Under the pieces are notes generated by a model. The model did not search any database, was not told where the DNA came from, and saw nothing but the letters and a program-made list of their open reading frames with translations. A program made the position numbers and the translations under genes. This document shows positions 19,121 through 28,705 of a stretch of 64,000 nt of DNA, piece after piece (position 1 is the first letter of the stretch; each line of letters starts with the position of its first letter). This stretch comes from an uncultured Bacilli bacterium (GTDB taxonomy: Bacteria > Bacillota_I > Bacilli_A > RF39 > UBA660): positions 3,939 through 67,938 of the forward strand of contig CAJUNE010000002.1 of the NCBI GenBank assembly GCA_910587745.1. Reading direction: 5' to 3'.

Positions 19121-20158
19121 TTATTTTAAATCTTTTCTTACTCTTAAAATCATTTCTCTTTTAAGTTTTGTTCCTTTGTATTCATCGTCTAAATTTGGTA
19201 TGCCATTTAATGCATTTTGAAGTTTTTCTCTTAATTCTTCATTTTCCATATAGTATATAGCAATTGTTATTATTTCAACGTTCTTACTTTCTATAATTTT
19301 ATCTACAGCATAACTTGAACAAGGTCTATTACATATAGCTAAGGTGATTATATAATTTAACCAAAAATCAGTTTTTTTTGCATTGCCATTTTCATTTAAA
19401 ATGTAATCTATCATTCCAATATACGTTGTGTTTTCTGTATTCTTTATTAAATCAATAATTCTTATATAGTCTTTACTTTCGACTATACCTTTTATAATTT
19501 TATCTCTTGAGTCTTTATTATCTACTTCATGGTCTTTTAAAAACATACTTAAGTGAACTGCGTAAATACCCGTTTTTTTGGCATTTAATAACCCTTCTGC
19601 AAATTCGTTTATTGATACAATAGTTGCAATATTCGCTACAGCAACAATGTATCTTGAATCTTTTAGTTCGATTACTCTTCTTTCTAATAACTCTTTTGTT
19701 TCTGGATTTAATTTTGAACCAATGTCTCTAAGCATGTAAAAAATATATGTACTATTATCATATTTTGCCATAGCAGCAGCTAGTTTCTCAATTGGCGCAA
19801 ACATAATACCTCTCGCATAATAATACATTCTGATTGGATCTTTGCTTCTTATCATTCCTTTACTAAGTTCATTTAAAATTTTCTTTTTTTCTTCTTCTGA
19901 TAAATCTTTTAAATTTTGAATAAAATAGGCATATTCTAAAATATAATAACTGTCTAATTTTTTAGATAAAGTATTCGCTACTCTTCCTTTATTTATCCTC
20001 TCTATATGTTTTCCACATAAATATATTAGTCTAGTATCATTAGAACTAAAAATATAATCTTCAATAAATTTTAATTCAACTTCCCCTGCTTTAATTAAAT
20101 TATTTAACTCTTTTATTCTTTCTTCTTTTGATTCTAATAATACTTCTTCAACACTCAT
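19121..20158 (-). CDS. Hypothetical helical protein (345 aa)
   Basis: Not recognised. The sequence is almost entirely alpha-helical with a loose ~30-35-residue periodicity (for example SKDPIRMYYYARGIM, DSRYIVAVANIATIV, SKDYIRIIDLIKNTE), suggesting an alpha-solenoid of HEAT or Sel1-like repeats. No signal peptide, membrane helix or catalytic motif. It is followed by the GreA-like gene, probably in one operon. A scaffold role is only a guess. Confidence 0.6.
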   Translation of the reverse strand: MSVEEVLLESKEERIKELNNLIKAGEVELKFIEDYIFSSNDTRLIYLCGKHIERINKGRVANTLSKKLDSYYILEYAYFIQNLKDLSEEEKKKILNELSKGMIRSKDPIRMYYYARGIMFAPIEKLAAAMAKYDNSTYIFYMLRDIGSKLNPETKELLERRVIELKDSRYIVAVANIATIVSINEFAEGLLNAKKTGIYAVHLSMFLKDHEVDNKDSRDKIIKGIVESKDYIRIIDLIKNTENTTYIGMIDYILNENGNAKKTDFWLNYIITLAICNRPCSSYAVDKIIESKNVEIITIAIYYMENEELREKLQNALNGIPNLDDEYKGTKLKREMILRVRKDLK

Positions 20159-20232
20159 AAAAAACTCCTATATATTTTTTATTATACTTTTATTTAATTC
20201 TTTTGTAAATATAATTAGTTTATAAGTATATT

Positions 20233-20499
20233 TTAATAATATTTATTCTTTTCTTTAACTTTTACTATCTTTATTGTATAACCTATAGGACCAATTATTT
20301 TTAATAAATTTATTATACTTGGAGAATGCATACCCGCTTCAATTCTAGCAATTTTTTCACGAGATACTCCAGAATATTTAGAAAATAAATCTTGAGTTAA
20401 ATTGTTTTCTTTCCGAAAACGAGTAAAGTCTTTAATAAATATTGCATTTAATTCTTCGGGGTTAAATGATGCTTCAATATAGTTTTTATTATAGTTCAT
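20233..20499 (-). CDS. XRE-family regulator or HigA-like antitoxin
   Basis: 88 residues. The helix-turn-helix spans ~22-78 (FRKENNLTQDLFSKYSGVS then REKIARIEAGMHSPS) and ends with LLKIIGPIGYTIKIVKV, a beta-tail seen in HigA/HicB-type antitoxins. No toxin gene is adjacent. A perfect 8-bp inverted repeat lies just ahead of the start codon, in line with autoregulation. The first residues MNYNKN match the XRE protein at the left edge. Confidence 0.75.
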   Translation of the reverse strand: MNYNKNYIEASFNPEELNAIFIKDFTRFRKENNLTQDLFSKYSGVSREKIARIEAGMHSPSIINLLKIIGPIGYTIKIVKVKEKNKYY

Positions 20500-20517
20500 T
20501 TTTCTTCACCAACCATA

Positions 20518-20537
20518 TTGTATCATAATTGATACAA
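20518..20537. promoter_or_regulatory. Operator-like inverted repeat
   Basis: TTGTATCA, 4-bp spacer, TGATACAA: perfect dyad 19 bp ahead of the XRE gene at 20499, overlapping its probable promoter and also upstream of the divergent AMP-binding gene at 20605. It may control both. Confidence 0.55.
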
Positions 20538-20604
20538 GTTTTCTAATAATATATTGCATTTGGGAAGAAATTATTATATATTTAATTTAGAAATGAGGTA
20601 AATT

Positions 20605-22407
20605 ATGGAAAAAAATAAGATCATTTTTGAAGACTTACATCGTACTGGTGAAGTTAGAGAAATGGAAATGCCAAATCAATCTAAGTATAATTTTCTTCTT
20701 GAAAGAAACAAAAAATATATGAATTTTAACGCACTTAGCTTTGAAGGTATGAAAGATAAAGTTACTTACGAAGAATTGCATGATAAAATATGGCAATATG
20801 CTAAAGCTTTATATAAGAAAGGAATTCGTAAAGGTGATTTAATTGGTTTTTGTGCCGTTAATACACCTGAGTCTATTTATATAATGTATGCCCTTGATAT
20901 AATAGGAGCTATTACAGTTGGACTTAGCCCTCTTAATAATGAATATCAAATGCGTAGAGATATTGAAATGATTAAACCGCAAAGAGTTATTACTGTTGAT
21001 ATGTTTTATGGTAATCTAAAAGGCTCTTTGAATGATTTTAATGTTTCACCTATTTTATATTCTCCTATTGAATCAATGCAAAGCCCAATTATAAAAGCAA
21101 TTTATAAAATGAAACAGATTAAAGAAGGTAATTTTAAATTTGGCAAAGATTTTGATTTAAAAAGTATTGTTAAAGATGGCAGTGATAGCGAAATTGAGAG
21201 ATGGGCATATAGTCCAGACTATGTTTCAGATATTATGTTTACTGGCGGTTCAACTGGTAGACATAAAGGTGTTGAACTATATGGTAATGGTTTTAACTGT
21301 TTAATTAAAGCTTTAGATAGAGTATTTTTCTTAGAGCCAGGACAAATTCATTTAGGAAACGTTCCTGTAAATCATATGGTTTTTGGTAAAGCATTAACTC
21401 ACTATGTATTATGTAATAATATGGAATATGCGCTTACTTTAAAAATGGGACCTAATGATTTTACTGACGAAATCATTAGAACAGGAGCTAATGGTATTAT
21501 GGGTGGACCTATTCACTTTGAAAATATGATTAATAACTCTAAAATAACGCCTGGTTCTTTGGCTACTGTTGAACAAGCTGTATCTGGTGGCGAAGCTTTT
21601 AAATTAAGAAAAAAACAAGAAGTTGAAGAAACATTAAGAAAAGGTGGCTCTAACGCTGTTATTGCTAATGCAATTGGCGCAACTGAAACTGAATCAGTAA
21701 CACACGTAGATATTATAGATACAAGAAACTTACCTTTCCCATATTATGTTGATTATAATAAGGAACCTGTTACTTGCGGATATCCTATTCCTGGCATTGA
21801 ATATAGAATTGTTGATAAAACTGCTTTAACAGAACGTGGAGAGATTATTGATGTTGCTCCTGGAGAATCTGGTTTATTCTTAGTTAGTGGTCCAACTATT
21901 ATGAAAGGTTATTATCAAAATCCAGAAGAAAATGCAAAAGTATTTGTAACTGATAGTGATGGCAAAGTTTGGTTTAACCAAGGCGACTTAATGAGAGCTA
22001 CTGGTAAAGATTTTAAGAAGACTGAATTTACTGGACGTGTAAAAAGAAATTTTGTTAGTGGTGTTTCAAATATTTATCCAGAAGAAATCGAAGAACTACT
22101 TTTAAAATTTGACGAAATTAGAGAAGCTGTTATAGTTAGTGTGCCTGATGAAAAATATCAATACTTACCAGTATATCATATAAGTTTAAATTATGAGTGT
22201 GATACTGAAGCACTAAAAGGTAAAATAGATGAGCTTATTTATAGAACTGTAGGCGAAGATGCATTACCTGGATTAATTGAATATACTTTAAGTCCACTTC
22301 CTAGAACTGATAATGGTAAACTTAATGCGCCTATATTAGAGCAAGCTGATAGAGAAAAATATATTGGCGAGAATAAAGCTAACAGCTTAGTTAGAATGAA
22401 ATACTAA
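20605..22407 (+). CDS. AMP-dependent acyl-CoA synthetase/ligase
   Basis: 600 residues of the adenylate-forming superfamily. FTGGSTGRHKGV is the ATP P-loop (A3), IGATETESVTH the A5 region, FNQGDLMR the A7 Asp, FTGRVKRNFVSGVSNIYPEEIE the A8 hinge (partly quoted) and RTDNGKLNAP the A10 Lys loop. It would activate a carboxylic acid, probably a fatty acid, to acyl-AMP and then acyl-CoA. Start supported by GAGGTAAA. Followed by its own terminator and a two-component pair; functional link unknown. Confidence 0.88.
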   Translation: MEKNKIIFEDLHRTGEVREMEMPNQSKYNFLLERNKKYMNFNALSFEGMKDKVTYEELHDKIWQYAKALYKKGIRKGDLIGFCAVNTPESIYIMYALDIIGAITVGLSPLNNEYQMRRDIEMIKPQRVITVDMFYGNLKGSLNDFNVSPILYSPIESMQSPIIKAIYKMKQIKEGNFKFGKDFDLKSIVKDGSDSEIERWAYSPDYVSDIMFTGGSTGRHKGVELYGNGFNCLIKALDRVFFLEPGQIHLGNVPVNHMVFGKALTHYVLCNNMEYALTLKMGPNDFTDEIIRTGANGIMGGPIHFENMINNSKITPGSLATVEQAVSGGEAFKLRKKQEVEETLRKGGSNAVIANAIGATETESVTHVDIIDTRNLPFPYYVDYNKEPVTCGYPIPGIEYRIVDKTALTERGEIIDVAPGESGLFLVSGPTIMKGYYQNPEENAKVFVTDSDGKVWFNQGDLMRATGKDFKKTEFTGRVKRNFVSGVSNIYPEEIEELLLKFDEIREAVIVSVPDEKYQYLPVYHISLNYECDTEALKGKIDELIYRTVGEDALPGLIEYTLSPLPRTDNGKLNAPILEQADREKYIGENKANSLVRMKY

Positions 22408-22425
22408 ATTTAGTATTTCTTTTTA
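22398..22425 (+). terminator. Terminator of the AMP-binding gene
   Basis: GAAATACTA/TAGTATTTC with a short A/T loop, followed by TTTTT; overlaps the stop codon. Confidence 0.75.
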
Positions 22426-22435
22426 TTTGGTTTAA

Positions 22436-22464
22436 TTGCATTTAGATTTTAGATGTGTTAAAAT
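22436..22464 (+). promoter_or_regulatory. Promoter of the hybrid kinase operon
   Basis: TTGCAT, 17-bp spacer, TAAAAT, about 30 bp ahead of the kinase start codon. Confidence 0.6.
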
Positions 22465-22493
22465 ATTATTATAAAGAATAGGAAGTTGATAAT

Positions 22494-24323
22494 ATGGGAC
22501 TTTATATGTCGATTAGTAGTTTAATTTTTATTGGAATTTTAATGATGGACTTTTTTTCAAAAGAAAGAGTTAACAATATTGAAACAAGGTTATATAAATA
22601 TTTACTTATTTTGACTTCAATTGGCTTATCATTAGATATTTTTACTGGTATCCTTTATAATTTGAATGTTGATTATAATAATTTCTTTTATATGATAGCA
22701 TCTAAGCTGGTGTTTGTTTATATTGTAGCATGGCTTTTAATTTTTGCTTTCTATATCAAACTTATTAGTATGCCTAATAGTGAAAATAGAAACAAAAAAC
22801 TTTATAGTTCTTTTATGATTTTCGCTTTTATATTTATTATTGTAACTCCTTTTATCTTAATATTGCCTGTGCATTATATTGAGACTGATGCTACTATTGT
22901 TCCGAAAGGAATTTCAATGATTATCGCTTATATTGTTAGCGCTTTGTTAATAATTTATACTATTGGTTTAGCAATTAAAAATAGAAAGATAATTTCAAAA
23001 AGAAAAATCAAACCTCTTTATGCTTTAGTTATTTTATTAATAGTTAATTTCTTAGCTCAAAATTTTTTCCCAGATTTATTTTTAATAAATTTTTTGCTTA
23101 GTTTAGTTGTTATATTTATGTATTTTACAATTGAAAATCCTGATGTAAAAATGATTAAAGAACTTAATATGGCTAAAGACCAGGCTGAGAAAGCTAATAG
23201 AGCTAAGTCTGAATTCTTATCTAATATGTCTCATGAAATTAGAACTCCACTTAATGCAATAGTTGGTTTTAGCGAATGTTTAATTGAATCTCCTAACTTA
23301 GATAGTGAAGCTAAAGATCATGCTAAAGATATTGTTGATGCTTCTAATAACTTACTAGAAATAGTAAATGGTATTTTAGATATTTCGAAAATAGAAGCTA
23401 ATAAAATGGAAATAGTTCCAAAAGAATATAATCCAAAAGAAGTATTTAATGGTCTTTGTAAATTAATTATTCCAAGAATTGGAGCTAAACCTATTGAGTT
23501 TAGAAGTAATATAACAGAAGATTTACCTGGTATTTTAAAAGGTGATGTTGGTAAACTTAAACAAGTAGTTCTTAATATTTTAACTAATGCAGCTAAATAT
23601 ACTGATAGAGGCGAAATAATCTTTAGTGTTAGTTGTATCAATAGAATTGATACTAAAAAATGTTCACTAAACATCGCTGTTAAAGACACAGGTCGTGGTA
23701 TAAAAAAGGAAGATATTAATAAATTATTTAATAAATTTGAAAGATTTGATGAAGACCAAAACACTTCTACTGAGGGTACTGGTTTGGGCCTTGCTATAAC
23801 TAAGAGTTTAACCGAAATGATGGGCGGAAGAATTACTGTATCTAGTAATTATGGCGAAGGCTCAACATTTAGAATAAATATAGAACAAGATTTAATTAGT
23901 ATGGAAGCTCCTGTTGGTAGTAGTGAGGAGATCGAAATTGATTACTCTCTTCATAGTGGTAAAAGAATATTAGTAGTTGATGATTCTAAAATTAATTTAA
24001 AAGTTGCTAATAATATTTTAAGACCTTATAACTTTACAATTGTAGAAGCTACAAGCGGATTTGAAGCCTTAGAGCTTGCTGAAACAGGGACTTTTGATTT
24101 AATTTTAATGGATATTATGATGCCTAAAATGAATGGGGTTGAATGTCTTCGTAGATTAAAGGAAATACCTGGTTTTGATATTCCAGTAGTAGCACTTACT
24201 GCGGATGCTATTGAAGGTCAAGATGAAAAATATATTCAAGCTGGTTTTAATGATTACTTATCAAAACCAATTGATAGATATCAACTTAATAGAGTTTTAA
24301 ATAAATATTTGGGAGGTAAATAG
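22494..24323 (+). CDS. Hybrid membrane histidine kinase (HisKA-HATPase-REC)
   Basis: 609 residues. Six or seven hydrophobic segments (~5-210) form a membrane sensor without a recognised ligand domain. A coiled segment leads to the H-box NMSHEIRTPLNAIVGF, then an HATPase with VLNILTNAAKYT (N-box), DTGRGIKKEDI (G1) and GTGLGLAITKSL (G2). The C-terminal receiver (~485-605) has VVDDSKIN, the phospho-acceptor Asp in LILMDIMMPKM and a Lys in LSKPID. It should autophosphorylate and pass phosphate to its own receiver, then to the Hpt protein encoded 3 bp downstream. Confidence 0.95.
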   Translation: MGLYMSISSLIFIGILMMDFFSKERVNNIETRLYKYLLILTSIGLSLDIFTGILYNLNVDYNNFFYMIASKLVFVYIVAWLLIFAFYIKLISMPNSENRNKKLYSSFMIFAFIFIIVTPFILILPVHYIETDATIVPKGISMIIAYIVSALLIIYTIGLAIKNRKIISKRKIKPLYALVILLIVNFLAQNFFPDLFLINFLLSLVVIFMYFTIENPDVKMIKELNMAKDQAEKANRAKSEFLSNMSHEIRTPLNAIVGFSECLIESPNLDSEAKDHAKDIVDASNNLLEIVNGILDISKIEANKMEIVPKEYNPKEVFNGLCKLIIPRIGAKPIEFRSNITEDLPGILKGDVGKLKQVVLNILTNAAKYTDRGEIIFSVSCINRIDTKKCSLNIAVKDTGRGIKKEDINKLFNKFERFDEDQNTSTEGTGLGLAITKSLTEMMGGRITVSSNYGEGSTFRINIEQDLISMEAPVGSSEEIEIDYSLHSGKRILVVDDSKINLKVANNILRPYNFTIVEATSGFEALELAETGTFDLILMDIMMPKMNGVECLRRLKEIPGFDIPVVALTADAIEGQDEKYIQAGFNDYLSKPIDRYQLNRVLNKYLGGK

Positions 24324-24325
24324 GA

Positions 24326-25042
24326 ATGGAAAAAGTAGATATATTAAGAAATAATAATGTTCAAGTAGATAGTAGTTTGGAATTTTGGGGAGATATGAGT
24401 TCTTATAATGATAAACTTAGTAATCTAGAATATTATAGAAATCAACAAGATTTTGAAAACTATGGAATTCTTGCTCATAGTACTAAAAGTGAGGCTAAAT
24501 ATTTAGGTTTTATGAATGAAGCAGAAATATTTTTACAACACGAAATGGCTGGTAAAGAAAAAAATAAAGAATTTATTGATAGTCATTTTGATGAACTTAA
24601 AAATACTATTAATAAAATAAATTCTACTTTAGAGGAATATTTTGATTCAAATGATGTAAGTACTGATGTTAAAAATATTTTAATAGCTGATGACTCTAGT
24701 ATTATGCTTAATTTTATAGAACAAACTATTGGAGATGAATATAAAATAATTAAAGCTTCTAATGGGAAAGAAGCAATTCTAAAGCTAAATGAATTAAATA
24801 TTTATGCATTACTTTTAGATCTTAATATGCCAAATACTAATGGCTTTGAAGTTCTAGAATATTTAAAAAATAATGATTTAATAGAAAAAATCCCAGTGGT
24901 TATTATTACGGGAGATGATACGGAAGAAACAATTAAAAAAGCTTTTTCTTATCCTATTCTTGATGTTCTTAATAAACCATTTAAAGAAGATAATATAAAA
25001 AGAATTCTTGTTTCTATTAAAAGTTTTTATGAAAAAAATTAA
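24326..25042 (+). CDS. Hpt-receiver phosphorelay protein
   Basis: 238 residues. The N-terminal ~115 residues are helical with GILAHSTKSEAKYLGF, which fits the histidine phosphotransfer (Hpt) motif AHxxKxxA; His is the likely acceptor. Residues ~118-238 are a receiver: NILIADDSSIMLN, the Asp in ALLLDLNMPNTNGF, and a Lys in VLNKPFK. There is no DNA-binding or enzymatic output. It begins 3 bp after the kinase with GGGAGG, so the pair forms a His-Asp-His-Asp relay whose final output is outside this operon. Confidence 0.88.
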   Translation: MEKVDILRNNNVQVDSSLEFWGDMSSYNDKLSNLEYYRNQQDFENYGILAHSTKSEAKYLGFMNEAEIFLQHEMAGKEKNKEFIDSHFDELKNTINKINSTLEEYFDSNDVSTDVKNILIADDSSIMLNFIEQTIGDEYKIIKASNGKEAILKLNELNIYALLLDLNMPNTNGFEVLEYLKNNDLIEKIPVVIITGDDTEETIKKAFSYPILDVLNKPFKEDNIKRILVSIKSFYEKN

Positions 25043-25066
25043 GAAACCAATTGTGGTTTCTTTCTT
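25041..25066. terminator. Bidirectional terminator
   Basis: AAGAAACC/GGTTTCTT, 8-bp stem with a 6-nt loop. T runs follow on both strands, serving the convergent Hpt-REC gene and the membrane protein at 25066. Confidence 0.75.
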
Positions 25067-26049
25067 TATTTTCTTGTAATATTTTTAAATATGTAGTTGT
25101 CTTCACTTTTTTCAAATACAATTATATATGTTGATAATTTATCTTTATATTCTGTTATATCTTTATTATCGTATTCTTCCTCGATAATATTATCTTCAAT
25201 GTCTAAAAGTTTGTTTTCAGATGTTTTAGCAATAATAAATTCAAATGTTAATTCATTATTTTCTTCATTTGCATTTATAATTTTATTAATAAGATTAATA
25301 CTATTTGATTCTTCTTTTAGACCTATATATGTATCATTATAATACATAAATTTGATATTATTATATATAAACATTTCATTTTTAATATTTATGTCTTCTC
25401 CAAATATTTTTTTGGCTGATTCTAATAAACTATCTTTATGGAATGTTATCATATCATTATTGTTAGTAATTAAAACTTTATTAATGTTTTTATAAGCTAT
25501 TTTTAATACTAATTCATTTGGAATAGTCTCTCTAGTAATAGTTTTTGTAAATAAATTATATATTTCTTCATCATTTATTAATAAATTATCTAATAAATAT
25601 CCATAGTTTTTAATGTAATAACTACTATCTGGTTTAGTGTCTACTATTGGTTCATTATTATCTTCTTCTTTATCATTATTCTTTATTTCATCATCTTTTT
25701 TATTATCACTCGTTTTGTCTACTACTTTAGTTCTAATATTAAAATAATCGACATCATATAAACAATAACAAAAATAACCTATGACTCCTAATAACAATAT
25801 AATTATTATGTCTCGACGAATGATTTTACCAGTTTTACCACGGCTTAACTTTTTTTCTTCTTCTTTCATTCTTTTAGTTACTTTAAGTTCTATTTGTTCA
25901 TCAATTTTATTAGTTAATTCTTTTTCTATATCGACTTTTCGATCTTCTAAATAATTGTTTAATTCTATTTCTATACTTTTAATATCAATATTTTTTTCTT
26001 TTGGTTCTTTGATTTCTTTCTTTTTTGTTTCATTTGCTTTTCTTGGCAT
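25066..26049 (-). CDS. Single-pass membrane protein of unknown function (327 aa)
   Basis: Not recognised. The N-terminal ~80 residues are highly charged (Lys/Glu-rich, coiled-coil like), followed by one transmembrane helix (IIIILLLGVIGYFCYCLYDV, ~82-101), an Asp/Asn/Lys-rich linker and an extracellular domain of ~190 residues in which short alpha/beta segments alternate. Type II topology (cytoplasmic N-terminus) is expected. The AGGGAAGAGG ahead of ATG is a good ribosome site. Not obviously linked to its neighbours. Confidence 0.6.
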   Translation of the reverse strand: MPRKANETKKKEIKEPKEKNIDIKSIEIELNNYLEDRKVDIEKELTNKIDEQIELKVTKRMKEEEKKLSRGKTGKIIRRDIIIILLLGVIGYFCYCLYDVDYFNIRTKVVDKTSDNKKDDEIKNNDKEEDNNEPIVDTKPDSSYYIKNYGYLLDNLLINDEEIYNLFTKTITRETIPNELVLKIAYKNINKVLITNNNDMITFHKDSLLESAKKIFGEDINIKNEMFIYNNIKFMYYNDTYIGLKEESNSINLINKIINANEENNELTFEFIIAKTSENKLLDIEDNIIEEEYDNKDITEYKDKLSTYIIVFEKSEDNYIFKNITRK

Positions 26050-26136
26050 ATTTTTAACCTCTTCCCTGAATTTTTTTAAAACTAATCTATATTCATTCTA
26101 TCATATATTTAGATTAAAAACTATACCTTTTTATGT

Positions 26137-26748
26137 TTAAAGCTTATTTATAAAGCTTTTAAAGATTAAGTAACTGTTGTTATCATTAATTGATTCAGGA
26201 TGCCATTCTAAACCTATAAAATATTTTAAATGAGATAATTCAACAGCTTCAATTATATTATCTTCACTTTTAGCACTTATCAGCATATTTGTATATGGTA
26301 TTCCCGTATGATGCCTACTGTTGACTAGTATTTCTTCTTTATTTAATATATCATATAATCTACTTCCTTTTTTTATTTTTACTTTATGCACATATTTGTT
26401 AGTACTATAATGGTTATTAACTTTTATTTCTCTTCTATCATTAAAATATTCAGCCATACTTTGCATTCCTAAACATATACCTAATGTAGGAATATTTTTT
26501 TCTATTAAATATTTAACTAATTTAAAGTCGTTTTCATGAAAGTTTTCTCCTCCAGATAAAATTATACCATCACATATGTTTACCCCTTCTATAAGCTTGT
26601 TAAATTCGATATTAATGGGTATTCCAATTATACTTACATTAAAATCTTGGAATCTTGAAAACAAATCTTTTCTTGTGCCAATAAAATCAATGTTATTTTC
26701 TTTAAATTCACGTATTATTATACCTACTCTTTTTATATTAATCACCAT
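26137..26748 (-). CDS. Class I glutamine amidotransferase-like hydrolase (peptidase C26)
   Basis: 203 residues, PuuD-like but shorter than the usual ~240. GICLGMQSMAEYF holds the nucleophile Cys and LEWHPES the catalytic His-x-x-Glu. GIILSGGENF is the oxyanion region. Likely hydrolyses gamma-glutamyl amides such as gamma-glutamyl-GABA; the actual substrate is not evident. The start chosen (MVINIKRVGIIIRE) has GGTGAT in front. Confidence 0.85.
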   Translation of the reverse strand: MVINIKRVGIIIREFKENNIDFIGTRKDLFSRFQDFNVSIIGIPINIEFNKLIEGVNICDGIILSGGENFHENDFKLVKYLIEKNIPTLGICLGMQSMAEYFNDRREIKVNNHYSTNKYVHKVKIKKGSRLYDILNKEEILVNSRHHTGIPYTNMLISAKSEDNIIEAVELSHLKYFIGLEWHPESINDNNSYLIFKSFINKL

Positions 26749-26832
26749 TATATTTTATTATTCTTATATATTATTTATAAATAAAAAATAGAGATAGCCT
26801 CCATTTATATTTTATAATAATTAATTATAATG

Positions 26833-27381
26833 TTATTTCTCAATTTTATCTTTTATGTCTTTTACTATTTTATTTAATTTTTCAATAGAATACATTTTAT
26901 TTATATCATCTATTTCTAATATATCTCCACTTGTAAAATTATATAAATATTCAAATTCAAAATATAAAAATTCACTAATTCCTAAAAAATATTTTTTTAT
27001 GTCTTGAACGACTTCTTCTTGTTCTTCTTCAGACATTTGCCCAATAGTAATTAAATAAATTTTTTTACCTCTTAATTTTTCACTGGAACAATAAGGATTT
27101 AATCTATCAATTATATTTTTTAATATTCCTGTAATTTGATTCATATAAATTGGTGACATTATTACTATTTTATTACACTTATCTATTGCTTCATAAACCT
27201 GTTTCATATCATCATTTAAAATACAAGTATTATTTTTATTTTTTGCACAAGCATTGCAACCTCCACAATACTTTATATTTAAATCTGCGACAGAAAGAAA
27301 AATGTCAGTATCATTTTTTATCATTTTTAAAAAATTATAGCTATTATGTTTTCTATTACTTCCACTTATATATAAGTTCAT
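26833..27381 (-). CDS. Flavodoxin-like NAD(P)H:FMN reductase
   Basis: 182 residues with the flavodoxin fold: NLYISGSNRKHNSYN as the phosphate loop, KYCGGCNACAKNKNNTC as a Cys-rich insertion shared with iron-sulphur flavoproteins, and MSPIYMNQITGILKNIIDRL as the second FMN loop. It is probably an electron-transfer flavoprotein or a quinone/azo reductase. It lies 12 bp downstream of the GH25 gene and is likely co-transcribed with it. Confidence 0.85.
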   Translation of the reverse strand: MNLYISGSNRKHNSYNFLKMIKNDTDIFLSVADLNIKYCGGCNACAKNKNNTCILNDDMKQVYEAIDKCNKIVIMSPIYMNQITGILKNIIDRLNPYCSSEKLRGKKIYLITIGQMSEEEQEEVVQDIKKYFLGISEFLYFEFEYLYNFTSGDILEIDDINKMYSIEKLNKIVKDIKDKIEK

Positions 27382-27393
27382 TTATTATTCCTC

Positions 27394-28614
27394 CTAATTC
27401 TTATTTTTATATCTTATGTCTATATCGACATCAACATTTATTCCATCTACTCTACCATTACTACATATTTGCCAATAATGATAATTACCCTTATAAGATG
27501 TTGATTTGGCATAATGTGCTAACCAGATTGGATAGTCTGTGTCTAACCATATTTGCTCTAAATAGTTTTTACTACCATATAATAAACCTTTATATCCTTT
27601 ACTTTTAAAATAATTTAAATAACTATTGGCCATGTCTGTTAATTTGTAAAAACTTAAATTAAAGTCATTATAGAAACTCCAATTTTCCCAGTCATAGGCT
27701 ACTCCTAATTCTACTTTATAGGGTTTTATTTGTTCATATATCCACTCGGCATCTTTTAAAACTTTTTCTTTGCTATTAGCATAAGAATAAAAATATACTC
27801 CTACTGGCATTCCTATTTCATTAGCTTTTGTTATATTTTCTATAAACTTACCATCTAAAAAATATTCGCCTTTTATTCCTTTTGTTCCACCAACTCGCAA
27901 AATAACAAACTCTACTCCTGCTTCTTTTATCCGCTTGAAATCAACTGTTCCTTGCCATTCTGATAAGTCCAAACCTATCTCAGTATCTTCATTCTTATGT
28001 TTTTCAACTATATCACTAAAATAGGTTTTTGGTGATGGCTTACTACTGTTATTATTTCCTGAATTAGGTTTAGGTTCAATAACATATAAATTAAATTTCT
28101 TCTCAGTAATATTATTTGAAGAATCAGTAGCTTTAAATGTAAGAGGATAGGTTCCTACTGTATCCATATCATATTCACCAATAATTTCACAAGATGGATT
28201 ATCGTCATAGTTATCACCACACATTATTTTTTCAGTTAAATTGACTTTACTACCTTTATTTACTGTGTAACTAGAACCTAACCAAACTACTGGTGGTGTA
28301 GTATCTTTGATATTTAGCTCATATGAATATGGAATTTTGATATTATCTTCATTTATATATTCAAATTTTATTTCTTTTTCTCCAATAATGGTGGTATCTA
28401 TATTATAATCGTTTGTTATAAAACCATTGATATTTGTTATAAAATCCGATACTTTTACTTTACTTAAAAACTCTGTTTCTAAATCCTCTTTTAATTCTAC
28501 AACTATTTTAGCGTTTTTTAGCTCTATTTTTTTGTTAATCTTTACTCCTACAAGAATAAATAATACTATTGATAAAATACTTAGACTTGCTATAACTATA
28601 TTTTTTTTATTCAT
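27394..28614 (-). CDS. GH25 lysozyme with Ig-like domain, membrane-anchored
   Basis: 406 residues. N-terminal hydrophobic anchor (~4-25), a bacterial Ig-like/DUF5011 domain (~90-180: DTTPPVVWLGSSYTV ... TFKATDSSNNITEKKF), a Ser/Asn linker, and a GH25 domain (~210-406) with GLDLSEWQGTVDFKRI and YDWENWSFYND, the catalytic Asp and Asp-x-Glu. It would cleave the MurNAc-GlcNAc bond in the cell's own or another wall. A second GH25 gene with LysM repeats is at 55.7 kb. Confidence 0.93.
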   Translation of the reverse strand: MNKKNIVIASLSILSIVLFILVGVKINKKIELKNAKIVVELKEDLETEFLSKVKVSDFITNINGFITNDYNIDTTIIGEKEIKFEYINEDNIKIPYSYELNIKDTTPPVVWLGSSYTVNKGSKVNLTEKIMCGDNYDDNPSCEIIGEYDMDTVGTYPLTFKATDSSNNITEKKFNLYVIEPKPNSGNNNSSKPSPKTYFSDIVEKHKNEDTEIGLDLSEWQGTVDFKRIKEAGVEFVILRVGGTKGIKGEYFLDGKFIENITKANEIGMPVGVYFYSYANSKEKVLKDAEWIYEQIKPYKVELGVAYDWENWSFYNDFNLSFYKLTDMANSYLNYFKSKGYKGLLYGSKNYLEQIWLDTDYPIWLAHYAKSTSYKGNYHYWQICSNGRVDGINVDVDIDIRYKNKN

Positions 28615-28705
28615 TTTATTTTCTTCTTTCTTAAATTGGTTATTTTTTAATATTTTCTTCTATTATAATCATTTATTATTTCTAAATTAGATAAATTTGT
28701 AATCT

